NCBI GenBank assembly: GCA_903853515.1
Contig: CAINTU010000080.1
Span: 1 to 8,527 of the forward strand
Reading direction: 5' to 3'
Length of the DNA: 8,527 bases
DNA from: an uncultured Micrococcales bacterium
Lineage (GTDB): Bacteria > Actinomycetota > Actinomycetes > Actinomycetales > Microbacteriaceae
Shown here: positions 6,559 to 8,527 of the stretch, one piece after another
Layout: each line of letters begins with the position of its first letter
Position numbering within the stretch: the first letter of the stretch is position 1
Notes under the pieces: model-generated
Databases searched by the model: none
What the model was told of the DNA's origin: nothing
The model's input: only the letters and a program-made list of their open reading frames with translations
Program-made: the position numbers and the translations under genes

Positions 6559-7323
6559 GTGATCGAATTCCAGATCAGGGATGAACGAGTTCCTTCTCAG
6601 CCGCTACCTGATGTCGTGGTCAAATCCTCGTTGGTTCTCACTTTGACAATCATCGGAGCTATCACAGCGTTTATTGTTCTTACTGGCTTCACCAGAGTCG
6701 TTGCTCTACCTACAGGCGTCGCGGGACCACCGGGACCAGTTGCTGTTGCAATTGGACCTCAAGGTTCAACTCAAACGCCAGATCTAAGTGACCAAGGTGC
6801 AACTGGGCCTCAAGGCCTGCTTGGTTCTGTTCTTGTTGCAGGACCACGAGGCCCGAAAGGTGACACCGGTGCAACTGGTGCCACAGGCCCCATGGGTCCA
6901 ACCGGCCCAGCTGGACCTCAAGGTCCAGCTGGAATTGACGGTGGCAATACAGCACCAGGTGAAGGTGCAACGGGAGCGAACTGTATTTCGCAACTAATCG
7001 TCACAACTCCGGTCGACACTTCTAACCCGGATTCAGACTCTATAAAGGTCATGCAAATTACCGGTGACTTTTCAAAGTGTGAAGGGCAAACTCTAAGGGC
7101 AAGAGTGGCCCTTGAAAGCGGTTCTTACGTTTGGGCTGTTTATGTGATTCCGGCTGCGACATCTGAGATAAATCTTAACTTCAATTCTCTGACCGGTGAT
7201 TTCTATGATTCCAAGCCAACAGTTGCAGATGGCCAACTAGTTATTGCAGGTTCAAGAGTTGATGCAATATCGGTTCCTGAGTTTGGCAGAACCACGATAA
7301 CTATTGCAAAGAAGTGGCAGTAG
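6559..7323 (+). CDS. membrane-anchored collagen-like protein with C-terminal two-cysteine domain
   Basis: A 254-residue protein of no family I can name. The N-terminal 23 residues are polar with balanced charge. One transmembrane helix (about 24-46) acts as a signal anchor and should place the rest outside. The stalk (53-139) is Gly-X-Y but interrupted: GPPGPV, then a break, a short GATGPQGLLG block, and 11 regular triplets from Gly95 to about 127, rich in GPA, GPQ and GAT. The C-terminal domain (140-254) has alternating hydrophobic strands and two cysteines (142, 174) that could pair outside the cell; it resembles a small beta-sandwich, though this is only a guess. The GTG start at 6559 has ATAGG eight bases upstream, a weak ribosome binding site. 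The second collagen-like gene follows after 52 bases with no terminator, so one transcript is likely. A surface stalk with a head is a reasonable reading; no partner is known. Confidence 0.8.
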   Translation: MIEFQIRDERVPSQPLPDVVVKSSLVLTLTIIGAITAFIVLTGFTRVVALPTGVAGPPGPVAVAIGPQGSTQTPDLSDQGATGPQGLLGSVLVAGPRGPKGDTGATGATGPMGPTGPAGPQGPAGIDGGNTAPGEGATGANCISQLIVTTPVDTSNPDSDSIKVMQITGDFSKCEGQTLRARVALESGSYVWAVYVIPAATSEINLNFNSLTGDFYDSKPTVADGQLVIAGSRVDAISVPEFGRTTITIAKKWQ

Positions 7324-7375
7324 TCGAGTTTTTAATCATTGAATTCGGTAAAACGGATCAATAGAAAGAAGAAAA

Positions 7376-8272
7376 ATGATTGATTTACGTATCGCACCCC
7401 AAGAAGAGCACTCTAAGATAAGTCACCAATTAGCTCTTGGCGGGATTGGTCTCTTTATTTCTATTTTCATGTCTGTCCTGGTTCTTACGTTCCCAAGGTT
7501 TTTCCTCTTCAACCCAATGGCTGAAGGTGATCCAGTACGAGCTGTCGAGCTATCTGTTTCATCAATTGGTTGGCTGCTACTTCTTTTCGGCCCGGCCATA
7601 ATCCTTATGCGCTACAGCTCGGGTCGTTTTACCCTAATTAGGTTCTTGCCCGTAGTGGCGATAATTTGGCCCTTATCTCTTATTGCAAATCACATCACAC
7701 TTTTCTTGCAAAAGGGCCTTTGGTATACCGGCTACCTGATTCAATACCCAATATTTGTGCTCAGCGATATTGTTTTACCTATCTTTCTCATTTATTTATG
7801 GGATATTTTGAGACCTAGAAATCCACTTATCGGAAAAACCGGGCCTGCTGGGCCAGCTGGTGCTCAGGGTGTTATTGGAACAACTGGTTTGACCGGTGCA
7901 ACCGGTATCCAAGGTGAAATCGGTTTGACAGGAACTGCTGGACAAACAGGTGCAGCTGGTGTTCAAGGTGAAATCGGTTTGACAGGAGCTGCTGGACAAA
8001 CAGGTGCAGCTGGTGTTCAAGGTGAAATCGGTTTGACAGGAACTACTGGCCAAACAGGAACTACTGGCCAAACAGGAGCCGCCGGACAAACAGGAGCCGC
8101 CGGACAAACAGGAGCCACCGGACAAACAGGAGCCACCGGACAAACAGGCGCAGCTGGTGTTCAAGGTGAAACCGGTGAGACTGGTGCTACTGGTCAGACT
8201 GGTTCTAAGGGTTCCACTGGAACTCAAGGTGAGACAGGTGAAACCGGTGAGAAGGGTGCTCCTGGGGCTTAG
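7376..8272 (+). CDS. four-helix membrane protein with C-terminal collagen-like Gly-X-Y tail
   Basis: 298 residues; no named family recognised. The N-terminal part holds four hydrophobic helices at about 19-40, 59-78, 89-111 and 120-143. From Gly153 to the stop there are 48 uninterrupted Gly-X-Y triplets plus GA. Only three triplets contain proline; 26 have Thr in the third place, mostly GQT, GLT, GET and GAT, like the Thr-rich (often glycosylated) collagen tracts of Bacillus spore filaments. No trimerising head or wall anchor follows. Basic residues cluster in the helix 2-3 loop (RYSSGRFTLIR) and right after helix 4 (RPRNPLIGK), which by the positive-inside rule puts both, and so the tail, in the cytoplasm. 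The ATG at 7376 is preceded by the purine-rich agaaagaag, a usable ribosome binding site. The tail DNA is made of 18-bp modules (see the repeat entries). Confidence 0.85.
   Translation: MIDLRIAPQEEHSKISHQLALGGIGLFISIFMSVLVLTFPRFFLFNPMAEGDPVRAVELSVSSIGWLLLLFGPAIILMRYSSGRFTLIRFLPVVAIIWPLSLIANHITLFLQKGLWYTGYLIQYPIFVLSDIVLPIFLIYLWDILRPRNPLIGKTGPAGPAGAQGVIGTTGLTGATGIQGEIGLTGTAGQTGAAGVQGEIGLTGAAGQTGAAGVQGEIGLTGTTGQTGTTGQTGAAGQTGAAGQTGATGQTGATGQTGAAGVQGETGETGATGQTGSKGSTGTQGETGETGEKGAPGA
7913..8038 (+). repeat. 54-bp tandem units (modules A-B-C) in the collagen-like tail
   Basis: Each unit is three 18-bp modules encoding GEIGLT (A), G[TA]AGQT (B) and GAAGVQ (C). Unit 1 is 7913-7966 and unit 2 is 7967-8020; they differ at one base of 54. 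A third unit begins at 8021 with an identical module A, and its module C is displaced to 8147-8164. A diverged C-like module (7895-7912) precedes unit 1, and an A-like module (GETGET) follows at 8165. All units keep the Gly-X-Y frame. Confidence 0.93.
8039..8146 (+). repeat. six 18-bp tandem copies of module B inside the third 54-bp unit
   Basis: Copies start at 8039, 8057, 8075, 8093, 8111 and 8129. They come as three identical pairs: ggaactactggccaaaca twice, ggagccgccggacaaaca twice and ggagccaccggacaaaca twice. The last two kinds differ by one base. Each encodes Gly-X-X-Gly-Gln-Thr. The doublet pattern suggests recent stepwise duplication by slippage or unequal exchange, always in multiples of 18 bp so that the reading frame is kept. 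Confidence 0.93.
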
Positions 8273-8275
8273 CTA

Positions 8276-8527
8276 CTAAATCCAGGACCATGCAAAAATC
8301 ACGGAGATTTCTGCAGGATCAATAGAGTCGCTGGAAGGCGCAATTGGGCCATCAGAGACTAAGCGATTATTTACTACTAATGGAAATTTTTGGTGGAAAT
8401 CACCACCGTGTTTGACGAAACTGAGCTGTATTGTTGCCTGATTCTCGGCAATATCAGCAACTGCGTACCTGTGGATGTGCCCGGTTTTGTATGTGGTCAC
8501 CAATACTTGGCTGCCGACACAATTTGA
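8276..8527 (-). CDS. unidentified protein, C-terminal end (gene enters from right edge)
   Basis: The minus-strand frame is open from the right edge (SNCVGSQVLVTTYKTGHIHR ...) to a TAG at 8276, 84 codons. A GTG at 8503 is an internal valine rather than a convincing start. The composition is protein-like: alternating hydrophobic strands (YAVADIA, ATIQLSFV, FPLVVNN), a Gly/Pro/Ser turn and a Trp-rich end (VIFAWSWI). I recognise no family; a beta-rich extracellular or enzyme C-terminus would fit. It converges on the collagen-like gene with 3 bases between stops, and no terminator hairpin is seen between them. Because only the end is present, both reality and function stay moderate. Confidence 0.55.
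   Translation of the reverse strand, partial: SNCVGSQVLVTTYKTGHIHRYAVADIAENQATIQLSFVKHGGDFHQKFPLVVNNRLVSDGPIAPSSDSIDPAEISVIFAWSWI

Noticed and set aside
6710..6993. Antisense and alternate-frame open frames within the first collagen-like gene
   Set aside because: They mirror the Gly-X-Y codon pattern in other frames and have no ribosome binding site or domain-like content.
7913..8164. CRISPR-like array
   Set aside because: The repeats are directly adjacent 18-bp coding modules without unique spacers and keep one reading frame throughout.
7796..8227. Minus-strand Cys/Ser-rich repeat protein
   Set aside because: It is the exact antisense of the Gly-X-Y modules, so its CLSSxSC periodicity is forced by the repeat; it has no start signal and overlaps a clear gene.
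6398..8527. Genomic island integrated at tRNA-Arg
   Set aside because: No integrase gene and no second copy of the tRNA 3' end are in the window, and base composition does not shift sharply; it stays possible only beyond the right edge.

Overview
The window looks like chromosomal DNA from a Gram-positive actinobacterium. The evidence is a class E-type sortase fragment beside an LAXTG-type wall-anchoring signal, leaderless-looking promoter architecture, moderate GC content and compact, overlapping gene ends. A small aquatic Microbacteriaceae (Rhodoluna/Aquiluna-like) would fit, but that placement is inference from style, not from a marker gene.

Left edge (1-872, + strand): the N-terminal half of a class E-like sortase (membrane anchor and start of the sortase barrel) runs into the C-terminal part of a lectin-like, LAHTG-anchored surface protein, in a different frame, at about position 490. 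Both genes are broken here: the sortase lacks its catalytic His, Cys and Arg, and the surface protein lacks its N-terminus. This is either a real deletion that joined two neighbouring genes or an assembly join. A strong UUCG-capped bidirectional terminator closes the region.

Polyamine operon (894-4323, - strand): three genes, each overlapping the next by 4 bp (ATGA). In transcription order they are a group II PLP-dependent amino-acid decarboxylase, an N-carbamoylputrescine amidohydrolase (aguB-like nitrilase) and agmatine deiminase (aguA). The last two convert agmatine to putrescine, so the decarboxylase is a candidate for making agmatine from arginine. A likely leaderless promoter lies just upstream of the first gene.

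Secreted protein (4403-6157 or 6178, - strand): a signal peptide, a propeller-like domain, one fibronectin type III domain and a C-terminal region I cannot name, followed by a clear terminator. The intergenic region upstream carries an inverted repeat and divergent promoter candidates, one of them for a tRNA-Arg(TCT) gene at 6398-6470.

Collagen-like pair (6559-8272, + strand): the first gene encodes a one-pass membrane protein with a short, interrupted Gly-X-Y stalk and a C-terminal two-cysteine domain. The second encodes a four-helix membrane domain followed by 48 uninterrupted Gly-X-Y triplets. Its DNA is built from 18-bp modules in an A-B-C order (54-bp units), and in the third unit module B is expanded to six copies. 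Hydrophobicity and charge suggest the collagen tail could face the cytoplasm, which would be unusual. The end of an unidentified - strand gene enters from the right edge and stops 3 bp from the collagen gene.
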